From contig NC_088173.1 in the NCBI RefSeq assembly GCF_028769735.1, forward strand, positions 14,758,038 to 14,822,037: 64,000 nucleotides of DNA, given 5' to 3'. Positions 14,401-25,300 of the stretch are shown here, one piece after another. The DNA comes from Zonotrichia leucophrys gambelii (lineage: Eukaryota > Chordata > Aves > Passeriformes > Passerellidae). Below the pieces are notes generated by a model. That model was not told the DNA's origin. It searched no databases and saw only the letters and a program-made list of their open reading frames with translations. Position 1 is the first letter of the stretch; every line of letters starts with the position of its first letter. The position numbers were made by a program, and so were the translations under genes.

Positions 14401-16340
14401 GAAAGCAAAGGAAAAAGGAAATCAAGTAAGAATATAAGTCTTCCTAAAATTATTAGTATCATACAAAGAAAATGGAAAAAAAAATTTCAGTGCTTTTAGA
14501 TCCAAGATCCTCTCCTCTCTTGATGATAAAATAAGGCAGTGGCAAAGGGAACATTATAGCAAATAGTTGATACTATACTAAAATATTCTCTACACACATT
14601 AATGTTTATTATTTTTAATGATTATTAATGACATCATAAATAGAGCTGACAATAATCCTAATATACATTTAGTTCTTCTTGTTGAAAGAGAACAAATTAT
14701 TCTCTCTATGAATAGGTATATAACAGGTATATATGTCTCTAAAACACTTACAATATGCCGGATAATCCAAATACTAAAAAAACATGTTTTAAATGTAACT
14801 CAGTGTTCTATCTCCACAGTTGAAAGCATGCAACGTATAATCAGAATTTTCTTAAAGGTATTAAGTTTTAAATGTTATTCTACTTGCAAGTCAGCCTTAA
14901 ATTTGGAGGGAGAGTTCAGAACCTTTATACACCAAAATGAAGCATACAGGTTTTTGCCCAGAAATCAGTAATGCCAAACAGTCTAATCCTATTTCATTGC
15001 TGAAGAAGAAAGTTTATATTCTGTTATATTTCTTAAGATCCAGCACACCAAAAATGTAATAGGATATGTTTGAAGTAATCCATAACAAGAACAATCATCA
15101 TACTAGATACAAAAATACCTCCCATTCGAACTTGTAATGAACTTTCATTAGATACAAGACCTGTGTCTTGCTTACAACTGGAAATAATGTGTGTTCAAAA
15201 ATAGCAATAAGAGTTATTCTATTCTTAAAGAAAACACACTGTTGATCCAATTATTTTGAAATAGTGAGCAGCTACAGATAATTGCTTATGTGTACATAGC
15301 TACAGCTTGGTGCTCTGTCATGACTTCCTCCTGGTGAGACCTTTGTATCCCCCTTTGGCTGAATTACTCTGTTGGAATGATATTCACAGAAAAGGTGTTA
15401 TAACTAACAAGAAACTTGAAGACTTTTCACAGAACTGGAAACAACAGGTGGTATTCTGCAGAACCATCTTCAGTAGAAAAAGAAATTGGAGTATAACACA
15501 CCAGTGGGAAAAAAAGTCTAATAATCCAAAAGCTATCAACAGATGTTCTCAGATTCTTATAAAATCTGCCCCTGAACAATATTCACATAGAAGAATGGAA
15601 GCTGGTGTCTTCTGTTAAAGTAAAAATATTACAGATGTTGAGAAACTTCCTCACTGCTTGAGCAAACATCAGCCTTCCTCACTTAGACATAACAATTTCC
15701 CGTAACTGTGCCAAATCTGCAGCAATATACATACTGTTTTATAACACTAAGTTGAGATCATGACAATCAGTTCACTTGCAACTCGACTTGGATTGAAATT
15801 ATATTGACAGAAAACAGTTGGCAGTCATAAAATGTATTAAATTGCTTTGGAACCTGCTCTGTTCTGTCTTACTCTTGACCTGCGGATCACACGTTGTGAG
15901 AATCTGGTTGATTTTGGCAACCTATTCTACTCTCAGACAAATCATGAAATTACTGTAAAGACACCAAAGACTGCTCAGAAGTGGATATGTCATTTTAATC
16001 AAATTCTTCTACTTATTGCAAAACATTTCCCCCCCCGTACTGCTATTAAATATACACAAAACAAAGAGGAATGAAAAGCATATACTTCCATTCAGAAGAT
16101 GCTATCAAGTATACAGCAAACTATAGCTACAGGCTTTCCTGTGCATATTTAGAAATGTGGTATTTCCCCAACACAGAGCAAACAATCAACCCTTAGCATA
16201 AATGCTAAAGCAACTGATGCTCTTCTGAGAACTCAAAGATGTAGACACTGAAAATATACCTTCCAGATGTATAGATATTTCTATCTATACAGCTTTTAAT
16301 GGCATCAGAATAGTCATAGCTAAGAAATAGTCTAAAACTG
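8471..16340. other. Unique AT-rich non-coding DNA
   Basis: No gene or known repeat is recognised over almost 8 kb. The interval includes a short A/C-rich tandem duplication at 9900-9941, many short A/T runs, and an 8-base C run near 16029. ORFs of 60-117 codons occur on both strands but none shows a domain. Confidence 0.55.
9900..9941. repeat. A/C-rich tandem duplication, about 21-bp unit
   Basis: Two diverged copies of a unit resembling AAACAACAAAACAAAAGAAG lie head to tail. It is low-complexity sequence and could be a degraded A-rich tail, although no element body is visible next to it. Confidence 0.6.
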
Positions 16341-16352
16341 CCAAAACTGTCA

Positions 16353-16366
16353 ATGACAGCTGTCAT
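16353..16366. promoter_or_regulatory. 14-bp perfect palindrome containing a TGIF/MEIS-type site
   Basis: The sequence ATGACAGCTGTCAT is a perfect palindrome. Its core, TGACAGCTGTCA, is the known dimeric recognition sequence of TALE homeodomain proteins of the TGIF/MEIS type, and the centre CAGCTG is an E-box. A further inverted half-site, TGTCA, lies just upstream at 16349-16353. Occupancy cannot be judged from sequence. A perfect match to a 12-bp dimer site is uncommon in 64 kb by chance. Confidence 0.35.
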
Positions 16367-16995
16367 GGAATATTTGACATCTTTGTTGAGTTTGATTGTC
16401 CAAATCTACCCAATCAAAAGATGTTTTGTTTTATTTTTTTCCAGAAGTTGTACAAAGTTTTTATTCTAATTGAATCTCCTGAGATGGTTCTTTGGAAGGG
16501 AACAAAAGAATTTAGAAAAAAAGTTCAAGTTACTTCTGCTCTCCAGTGTCCACCCCTGACACAGTTTCAGTGTAATTATTCTTAAATAAGGGCAGTTGCC
16601 AAGAGAAAGATGTGAGCAGAACAAGAGCGAAAAAAAAAATCTCAAATGATCCACTTACTCTCAGAGCTTTCACTAAGCCAGTTTCCTCAGAGGGTGATTA
16701 ACTTCAGTGTAGCAGAAGCGGAGACAGTAGGCTATTTTCAGTGCTGTCACTACATTCCTCAGTGACTTTTTTGGAAGCTTAAGCAGTCAAGACTGGTCTG
16801 TAAATGACCACACTAAGACATGCAGTTCTGCAACAAACCCACAGACTTCCTAGGAGCAAAAAATGTTACCGCCTTTCCATAGAGTGGAATATGTTCAGAG
16901 TAAATGACCTGCTTAGCTTTCTTCACCTGGAATCACATGCTATCACCCTGCTGCCTGCTCCTTACTGGGTAACTCATCTGGAGCTTCCTGACTGA

Positions 16996-17000
16996 GGTGC
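16996..17000. repeat. Target-site duplication, left copy (GGTGC)
   Basis: The five bases GGTGC immediately precede the LTR and are repeated exactly after it at 17652-17656. A 5-bp duplication is characteristic of class III (ERVL-type) integration. Class I elements usually give 4 bp and class II usually 6 bp. Confidence 0.9.
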
Positions 17001-17651
17001 TGTCCTGGGTTGACTATATGATGCTTTTATCCCCAATCGTCTCATTCTGTTTATGTTGAATAATAATAAGTTTTGTACCTTTAAGAGTGTTACAGAGAGT
17101 GAAGGGGGAGAGAGAAGAAGTGCGCAGTTTGTTTTCAGACACTGCACTCACTCCTCCACATTCCTGCTCCTGACTGTGTTGTCTGCGGACAGACAGCGGG
17201 ACAGAGAGCTCTTTTGCTTTTTAGTTAGTGTTAGCTAGCTGATGCAAAGAAGTTCCCTGGACTGGTTTTTTTTCCCTTTTCTTTGGACCTCTTGGAGCTG
17301 CTCTGGACTGAACACCCAGGAGAGCACCGGCAGCTGCAGCTGTGGCCCACTGGGCCGGCCCTGGCCTGCGACAATTCCAGCACTGAGAGACTGATCAGAG
17401 ACTGAGTGAGCTGCTGCTTGAACCCGGGGTTTTCTCAGTTTGTCATCTCTTTTAGAGTGGCAAGGGGTCTCATTGTTTTGATACTGTTTTGGTCTTATTG
17501 TTTAATAAATAGGGTTTTTTTTCCACCTTTCTCCAAGGAGGTATTTTTCTTTCCTCCCGGACCAGTTGGGGGGAAGGGCCGATTGGATCTGCTTTTCCCA
17601 CCGGAGCTCCTTTGGGGGGATTCTTCCCCAAATTTGCTCTAAACCTGGACA
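17001..17651 (+). mobile_element. Solo LTR of a class III (ERVL-type) endogenous retrovirus
   Basis: The element is 651 bp. It starts TGTCCTGGGTT and ends AACCTGGACA, which form short imperfect terminal inverted repeats with the canonical TG...CA ends. It is bracketed by the identical 5-bp duplication GGTGC. The unbroken left and right duplications, with no gag, pol or env sequence, show a solo LTR left by recombination between two LTRs of one provirus. A polyadenylation signal AATAAA at 17504-17509 sets the orientation as plus and places the R/U5 part to its right. The text matches, from memory, an LTR family common in passerine genomes. Intact ends and a perfect duplication argue for a fairly young insertion. 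ORFs inside it (17053-17238, 17406-17642) have no coding meaning. Confidence 0.93.
17504..17509 (+). terminator. LTR polyadenylation signal AATAAA
   Basis: A canonical AATAAA lies about 140 bases before the LTR end, followed by a T-rich stretch. This fits the R region of a retroviral LTR. The signal could end LTR-driven or host read-through transcripts on the plus strand. Confidence 0.65.
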
Positions 17652-17656
17652 GGTGC
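17652..17656. repeat. Target-site duplication, right copy (GGTGC)
   Basis: An exact copy of the five bases at 16996-17000, directly after the terminal CA of the LTR. Confidence 0.9.
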
Positions 17657-17669
17657 CTGGAGCATAACC

Positions 17670-17826
17670 AATAGCTCTAAATATGGTATATAATAGGTAC
17701 CTATATAGGATAATATAATAGCATAGTATATATACACTAGATACTATATATATAATATATATGTACTATACAATAGCATAGTATAATAGCTAGCTATATA
17801 GTATATATAATAGCTGTAGCTCTAAA
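17670..17826. repeat. AT-rich TATA-type tract bracketed by a direct repeat
   Basis: About 135 bases are composed almost wholly of A and T with TATA, ATAATAG and CTATATAG motifs. The 14-mer AATAGCATAGTATA occurs twice (17717-17730 and 17772-17785). The tract is bracketed by a 10-bp direct repeat TAGCTCTAAA (17672-17681 and 17817-17826). This fits slippage or duplication in a microsatellite, or a small insertion with duplicated flanks. It lies only 18 bases past the LTR target site. Confidence 0.8.
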
Positions 17827-20800
17827 AAAAGTACAGACAGGACTGGTCAGTCAGAGGTAACTTAATAATAGTAACAACAAATCATACTGATAATCATGAC
17901 AATGTGAGAATGAAGAAATGAAGAATAAGCTTACAGTGTTTTCTCAGAGAAAGAGTTAATTAGATTTGCTGTTCTAAAAATTACAGCAGAACATAACCAC
18001 ATCAGGAAAATGTGATTGTAGCTCACCCACCAGGACTTGCCTTAGTGGTTGAATTTCTCAGCAGGCTTGTGACACTGGGCAATCAGCATCTTAATGATGC
18101 AAGGCCCCAGTGCTTTCACCAAGCTATCTTATCATCACAATAAAGACACCTGTCCTCAGTCTTCTAAGGAAGAAAGGAGGAGAGGCAAAAAATAATGGCT
18201 CCAACCAACTTTTTTCTTCTCTCTTGTGCCTCAATGGCTCTTGTTTATCCTGTCAATGGAAAGGCTTCCTGTCTCATGCCTAATAATTGTGTGTTCAATA
18301 ATAAAGTGCATTACCTTGCTCTCCTCAAGTGTTACCAATTTACATTTTTTGCTGGCTTTTGTTGACCTTAACAATGTAAGTATTGCAGAAACACATGAAA
18401 TAATTACAAATTCTCTGCTTCTTTTGTATTACTGTCAATGACATGGCTGTTCATTTCTTCATATCCAAAATATTTAGAATTCATCGTTGCAGGTAGCATG
18501 AAAGGGTTCACTACCTCATCTGTGGAGGGTGGCAGGAAAAAAGTTTCTTTCTTTAGCAGCTGACATTTCTCCTCATTATTTTACTTCTGCTTCTCAAGTA
18601 TTTCTAGTTACACTGACTGTATTGCCTGACTTAGTTTCTTTGCACCTTTAAGTTTCCCATCTTCAAAGGCTTCAGGTTTCCTGGAAATGGGCCTGTACCC
18701 CTCAGGATATCCAGTAGGGCTGAGGAGGACCACCAAAGTACAGCATATATATGAGGGTGCACTAGAAACATAAAAGACACAAACCATCCTCTACTGTCAT
18801 TCACAGATTTCTTCATTAATTCTCCTTCTAAAAGGGGAAGGCTATATCCTCCTTGTGGAAGTGAAAAAGTGAAAAGCAAGAATTTCTGCATCTGGCAAGA
18901 GAAAGAACAAACTTTCTTTCAGAAAAACAGATGCTTAAAACAAGCAGTGGTGGGATAATACTTCAGCCTGCCATCACTGTATCTCTAGAACTGAAAGGAA
19001 ACTGTAGCATCTGATGCCAGAATTACTTGGGGATGCTGTGTCACCCTCAGCTCAGATACCTGGCCTGTGTTCTGAATTGTTTAATGGCTGACACACTCCC
19101 TTCTCTTGGACTGTGACACCAATTTTACCCCAAGTGCTCTCCCACATTATTTCCCCCATGAGACCATGATTCCTACCTTACACAGTGAACACTGAGGTGT
19201 ACTGGGCAAAGACCTAATTCTGCATTTTTTTATAGCTTTCACAATCCTTTTAAGCCAGAAAACAGTATAATAAGTCAAAGCAGTATAATAAGACAAATAA
19301 ATACTTTTTATATATATGGCAATTATAAGACTGCAAATTCATTTTTGTCACACAATATGAATGAAATTGCTCTTCATACCAACCTTCTAATCAAACTTAT
19401 TGTGAAACACTTGTACTTGACTCAAAGATTCCCACACTGGGAGACAAATGTAAAACACTTATTGGAAATGCAAAGTAAACTCAAAATTTCAAAATCCACT
19501 TTAATGAAACATTCATCATAAATTTTTATAAATTAAAATATATGGCAAGAAGCTGAGACATTAACAATAATGTCATCTCTAGTTATTTACCTTTGAACGA
19601 ATTAATTTTCACTTACAATAATTTCCCTTGGAGTGACCAAACCCAATATTGCTGCCCACATTAGTTAGGTAGATCTGGAACAATCACAAGACAAGGAAGT
19701 CATGATATGATGTGTGACAGAATTTCACTGAAGAATGACCTGTTTCCCATTTTGTGTTTCCTCCACAGTAATGAAAACCGGCCTCCTTTTTAATGATATG
19801 TGCAACTTATAGTTGTACATCATGCAGAAAAATGCAGTAGATCTGCAAAACTGCAATAGCTTTTTCCCAGTATTTTCCAACAAATAATGTTAATTTTTTT
19901 ACTTTCCTTGAAAATACTAAGCATAAGTGAAAAAATCCCTCATAATTAAATATAAATTTAATATAATCCTTTCCCAAACCAAGACACTTAATAAGAAATA
20001 ACAAATAATCCCCAACCAAATCAACACAATCTTATTGAAAGTTAGAATTTCATTTGGGATCTGAATCCATGAAGGACAGAATAAAGAGGAAAGATTAACA
20101 CATGAAGTTGTAGCAAGTTTCATCTATTGCTTTTCATCAAAAAACATCAAAAGGACCAATGGATTTAGTGACTTTAGGGAGTCCAGTTTTTCCAGAGTAA
20201 TGTTTCATGGCAATACAGTACTAAGAAGTGCATGTGCTTGAATCATTTGGATGTTAGAAGTAGTTGATCACCATCTTAATTTACAGTATTTAATGCTAAT
20301 TATAAGAGTCACAAAGTGTTTCACCAAAGCCTGGTGAAATATTAGTAAATTTAACTCCTTGCATTGACATTTTTTGGCCTTTCTGAACAAAAAAGAAAAA
20401 AAAGGAGTTTTATTAAGCATTTGATACTCACAGAGACACAGAAAAATTATGCTTTTCTTTGTTTGTTTTGTTCCTATATATCACATGTATTAAAAATGAA
20501 AGACACAGACATCAGGGTCTGACCACAATTAATTCTGCAATTTTTGATCTAGCATCTTGCTGAAGCAGCTTTTCAAGGCAAAAGAATGCACTATTTTTGC
20601 TAAGGACAAAAATAGCAGCAGTATTAGCTTGGGTCCGGTTCATACTGCTGGTAAGCCCAGACCCTTTGTATTCCAAATCTTTTATATACAACAATATGCA
20701 GATTTTGTGCAATATGATGAGGAACACAAAGAAAGAACTCCTAAAACGGGCATAATATTTTTTACAATATAAACATTTTCAAGTGAGCACGTGCCTGACT

Positions 20801-21050
20801 TTTCAGACAGCAGTGTGTTATCCATATAGGATGTATGTGCTTTTACAGTGTAAACAGAAGAAAGAATAAAGATCTATTATGAAATCTGTGAGTAAATGCT
20901 GTAAAAGCATGTTTTCTCACAACTTTAAAATATAGCTTATATGCCTTGCTAAAGTAACAGTAATATAAATAAATGCAATGTACATATCTGCTTTCTACGT
21001 AATTCCACAACTTGGAGAAGTCTTGGGAGACTTGTCTGGCCTTGCAACAA
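17827..21050. other. Unique non-coding DNA
   Basis: No gene, RNA or repeat family is recognised. A short tandem duplication containing CAGTATAATAAG lies at 19263-19298. ORFs of 60-86 codons on both strands are treated as chance. Confidence 0.55.
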
Positions 21051-21054
21051 CCTT

Positions 21055-21385
21055 GTTTACAGGCAGAGATGAAGCATTAGCCCGTGTTTGTATACACTGC
21101 CCGTCCCACAGAACTCTTTCAGAGAACTGAGGCCACTGCCATGAGTGCCAGACTAGAGCTCTTTCCCTCAGAAAATTGATGCTCCTTTACAGCCTCCCTA
21201 AGGCTGGATGAAAAAGAACAAAATCACATTGTTAATCTAGGCAATCACCTGGGCTTTCATGTGGTAACTGGCGTTTGCATTGGTGATGTCACAGGGAAAA
21301 TTTCGAATTGCATATGTAAAAATGGATAAAGTTTGCCTCTCCTACCTGTCTCACCGTCCATCGTACGGATTTATTATATTTCTCT
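21055..21385. promoter_or_regulatory. Candidate conserved regulatory element that retains CpG
   Basis: This part keeps more CpG dinucleotides than its AT-rich surroundings, including TTTCGAATTG and the palindrome CGTACG at 21362-21367. It combines several known motif types within about 40 bases: an octamer half TTTGCAT at 21274-21280, a CRE/AP-1-like TGATGTCA at 21284-21291, and TTGCATATGTAAAA at 21308-21321, which suits POU factors. Motif clustering with CpG retention suggests selection, but conservation cannot be measured here. Confidence 0.25.
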
Positions 21386-22089
21386 AGCAGAGCCTGCAAG
21401 GTCAGCAGGAGAATATATTAGTTTGAGGATGTAGAAAATATAGAGTTGCAGCTGGCTTGATGGCAACTGAAGTTAAAAACATTTCATGAACAGCCTCCCC
21501 AGTAGGAAATCATCCACAAGGATGTGTTTTTTGTGAAACAAAGTAGGAATTAAAAAAAAACCTTTGGTGCTTCCCCCAAAGTGAAACCAAAACCAGCAGC
21601 TGGATAGGATTTCCACTTCACCTCACACATAAACAAGAGGCTGATCGCATGGGTTCACGGGTAGTGTCTTGGATCAGGGGAGAGTGGCATGGAATTTTTA
21701 AGCACCAAGTTTGTGCCACTCATTTAAACAATGAACGATGTATGAAAACATCTAAGCCCTGACTGCCACAAAAGCTGCTTTCTGTGCACTGCAGTAGTAA
21801 AACAAGTAGAGAATTGCCCACATTTGTTAATCCACCAGACGCGGGAGTACATAACCTACAACAAATGTTTAATATTCTTGATATACCATTCTAGTCAATG
21901 TGGGAAAGATTAATAAAATCAAAAAGTCTTATTTGATTTGGATTTGAAAATACAAATTATTTAAGTCTTAGAAGTGAGATGTGTAATAACAAAAACCTAA
22001 ATACCACATTTCTAGTTACATTCTTACCACAAGTTTTGTTTTGCTCTTCCAAAAACTGTGACCATAACAGCATAAAGGTGCACTTCTAA

Positions 22090-22350
22090 GGAGAGTTATA
22101 TCCCATGGATGAAACCATGCTGGAGCAGGCTGATGGGCCCCAAAGGTCTGCAGGTCATGTGCCAATTAATGGCACAGCAGGTGAAAGGAGTAAAAAACAA
22201 AGAGCAGCAAAAGGAAAGAGCTGCTGCAGACCAGTCTCCAGGACCACCTGCCCCAACACTGAAGGCTCCAAATGCAACAAGTGACATCAGACACAGGAGA
22301 TGAGGATGGGGAAGGAGACGTACATGGATGAAGGTGAAGAGTTTGCTCCA
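22090..22350 (+). mobile_element. Possible degraded LTR fragment of an avian endogenous retrovirus
   Basis: The text around CCATGCTGGAGCAGG near 22115, and the following AAAGAGCAGCAAAAGGAAAG with GCTGCTGCAGACC, resembles, from memory, an avian LTR with CTGGAGCAG-type internal repeats. No TG/CA ends or target duplication can be found, so the boundaries are approximate. The plus-strand ORF here (22109-22303) has no recognisable domain. It could instead be unique GC-richer DNA. Confidence 0.3.
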
Positions 22351-25300
22351 ACATTTTGTCTTCTCTCTTTCTCACAACTGGAATCAGTGATTAAAAGCTT
22401 ATGTTAATTGGAAATAAATCAAGTGAATTTCCCTGACTCAAGACTGTACCTGTGATAAATGCCCACGATAAGAACATAAAATTAATTCTGAGCATGCAAT
22501 AGAAGATTGAGAATCATATATTTCTTTAACTTTCCACTGTTTTAAGATCATACAAAATTAAGTTTGGTACAATATTCATCTGTCTGTAAGAAATTAAAAA
22601 AAAACAGCCACAGTTGGTTAGATGATGGAGATCTGTAAGATTAAAAATACTTTTGTTTTATTCAAATTTATGGTTAGAGATTAAAGAACATTGTGCTTCC
22701 ACACCTGCCATGCTGATATTTGTGAAATGGATGACTCAATTTTAATATTTGAAGTAAATACTTGTAATTAAGTTTATAATAAATTATATATTCTATTTTA
22801 GAAAAATCCTCAGTGAAGCAGATTAGCCTATGTGTTAACCTCCATTGAGTAATCTATAATGTCTTTAGTAAAGCTGAAGTAAATGTCACTGTGTAGAAAT
22901 AACATTATTTGGTCTATTGTTTAAACCTGGCCTGCCTGTGAGATACATTCAGTGTCTGAGCACTTAATGTGCTTTGGATGAATAAGATAGACCAGGGCAC
23001 ATGACCAAATGTCTATGCTAGACCATACTGTATGGCCAAATGTCCCAAGTAGGCATCCAGGAGCTGGAACAGTGGGGCTTTAGTGGATACTCTGATACAA
23101 AGATATGGCTAATATCCTGAAGTCTTCAAGTGCAGGAGTTAAGGAAGCAAAATGGTAATTTGAGATGAGAGATTGCAGAGAGGAGATAGCCAGAGGGTAT
23201 TCACACTCACCAAGGCGTCAAATTATCAGTCTTGGTAAAGAATTTATCATTAGAGAATAAGAACAGAAAGATAGATACAGGCCTGGGGACCTCTCAATCT
23301 TCAGCCTTTCAGGAAGCCTGCATCCATTGCTTATCTTCAGATAACACAGGAATCAATACAGGACTATATTAAGAGATGGAATAAGATAACACATGTTATT
23401 GCCTTAGCAATTACAAGGGCCAACAATTGGGCTGAATCATGCAGCTTACTCTAATTACAGTAGAGGAAAAAAGGTGACCACGGAACATTAGAGATGAAAA
23501 AACTATCAGAAAAGAGCCTGTATATTAAAATAAAAAACCAAAAAGGCATCTATTGCAAACTAGCCAAAAGAGGAATTTGGTTTCTGGCTTGGAAAACTAT
23601 ATTGTCTTTTGGATTTATTTATTTATTATCTTGAGATAATTTAATTTAAAAATGGCTTGGAAAAATTTATACTAGTGATAAGGTTTCAGAACTGACACTG
23701 TGTTCATCTGGCACTTAACTTTTGACCATTCAATGTCCTTCTTTGAAACTTTCTTACTTTAGTTAAACAAGACATTCCCTTATGGTTTCATTTCCTGTTA
23801 GCAATCTTGGCAGTAAATATTCAGTTTTAAACATGAACACCTATTCCACCTTCTGTTTTTTGCTTTTATTATTATGCCCTTAATCCCAAAATGCAGACTA
23901 ACAGATGAATCTTCCATATTCAGTCTGGATCACTTTGATCTTTATTTGTGCATCACGTAGTATGTTTAAGTAAAATATATATCTTTTAAAAAACAGTTAC
24001 TGGGACATTCTACTTCCCTTGATTTTTCTGGATTCCCAGATGCCATCATAGAGGCCAAAAGGGGACTTAAAACATAGAATATTCCATGATTCTTAAGACA
24101 GTCTTTACTAATGCAAATGAGATGTAATGGTCTTTGACAGTTTAGAGGTATTAGTAAACCAGGTGGTAAAATAAACAGAAGGACAATGTGTTATGGTGTC
24201 AGTAAAAAAAATTCTGGCTGCACTTTCAAAACTTGTTTAGCCAGACAAATTAAGTACAAGTCTAACTAGACAATGGCTTCAGATATTAAAGAGACCAAGA
24301 AAAGTGTTACTTTTGGTTTTTAGACAAATAGAAAAATACCTTGTAATAATCTTAAAAAAACCCTCAACAACAGAACAAGCCTCCATGGTACGTTTCTGAT
24401 GTCAGTTTTTAAGCAGGCTACTGGATTTCACTGGAAAGGTACTACACATATGTACATGGTTTAAAATAAAATTAATAAGCTAAACCAAGCATATGGGGTT
24501 TATCAACTTGTGGGAAGAAAAACTTAAGGGGAAGTCTACATTTTCAGACAGGACACCTTTCCAAGAAATATACAACCTAGAAAAAACAAGTTTTAAAGTT
24601 TCAAACAAATTCAAAGGGAGGCCCTAGCTTCCCCTGGAAATTCTTTTATATAATGATAAATTTGCCTTTTCTGTCAAATTCCCAATGTCAAAAAGATATG
24701 GTCTTATTTTTCTGCCTCCTACTCATTCAAGCCACTTAATAAACTAACTGGGACTATCTGGGAGCAAAGGAGTACCCTGATTTCATCACAATACTGACCA
24801 TAACTGGATCACTAAACAATTTTTATTCCTGAATGATGAGAATGAAACAAATGCATGTCATTAGTAAAATAAATCTACAGGTGATGATGAATTCTAGACT
24901 TTAAAAAAGAAAATAAAAGTTTTTAAAATACTTTCCAGCTGGTTGTGGTCTTGCTGCAAATGTCATCTGCTTACGCATTTCACAGTACAAAATGATAGGT
25001 TACATGCAAACTCTTGTGATGCCTTAGATAAATAATATAAAATTATTTTTATACTTATCATATGCATTTTCTTATCTTCCTTTTTTTTTTTTTTTGGAAG
25101 AACTTATTGACTCATTCCTTTTTGTAATAAGTAATCGGTGATCTCTACAGCAAGAGTTTTTACATGGACTTTTTCAATGCAATATTATTTTTCCAAGCAG
25201 TAGAAATCTGAATAGTAATTGAGAGCTCTATCCTATTTCCTCCCAGTATTAATCTCTATCAGTGAATATGGTAAACATAAATGATACTTCATAGGCTGTG

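Noticed and set aside
17053..17642. ORFs inside the solo LTR
   Set aside because: They lie wholly in LTR sequence, which is regulatory. The peptides have no retroviral protein features.
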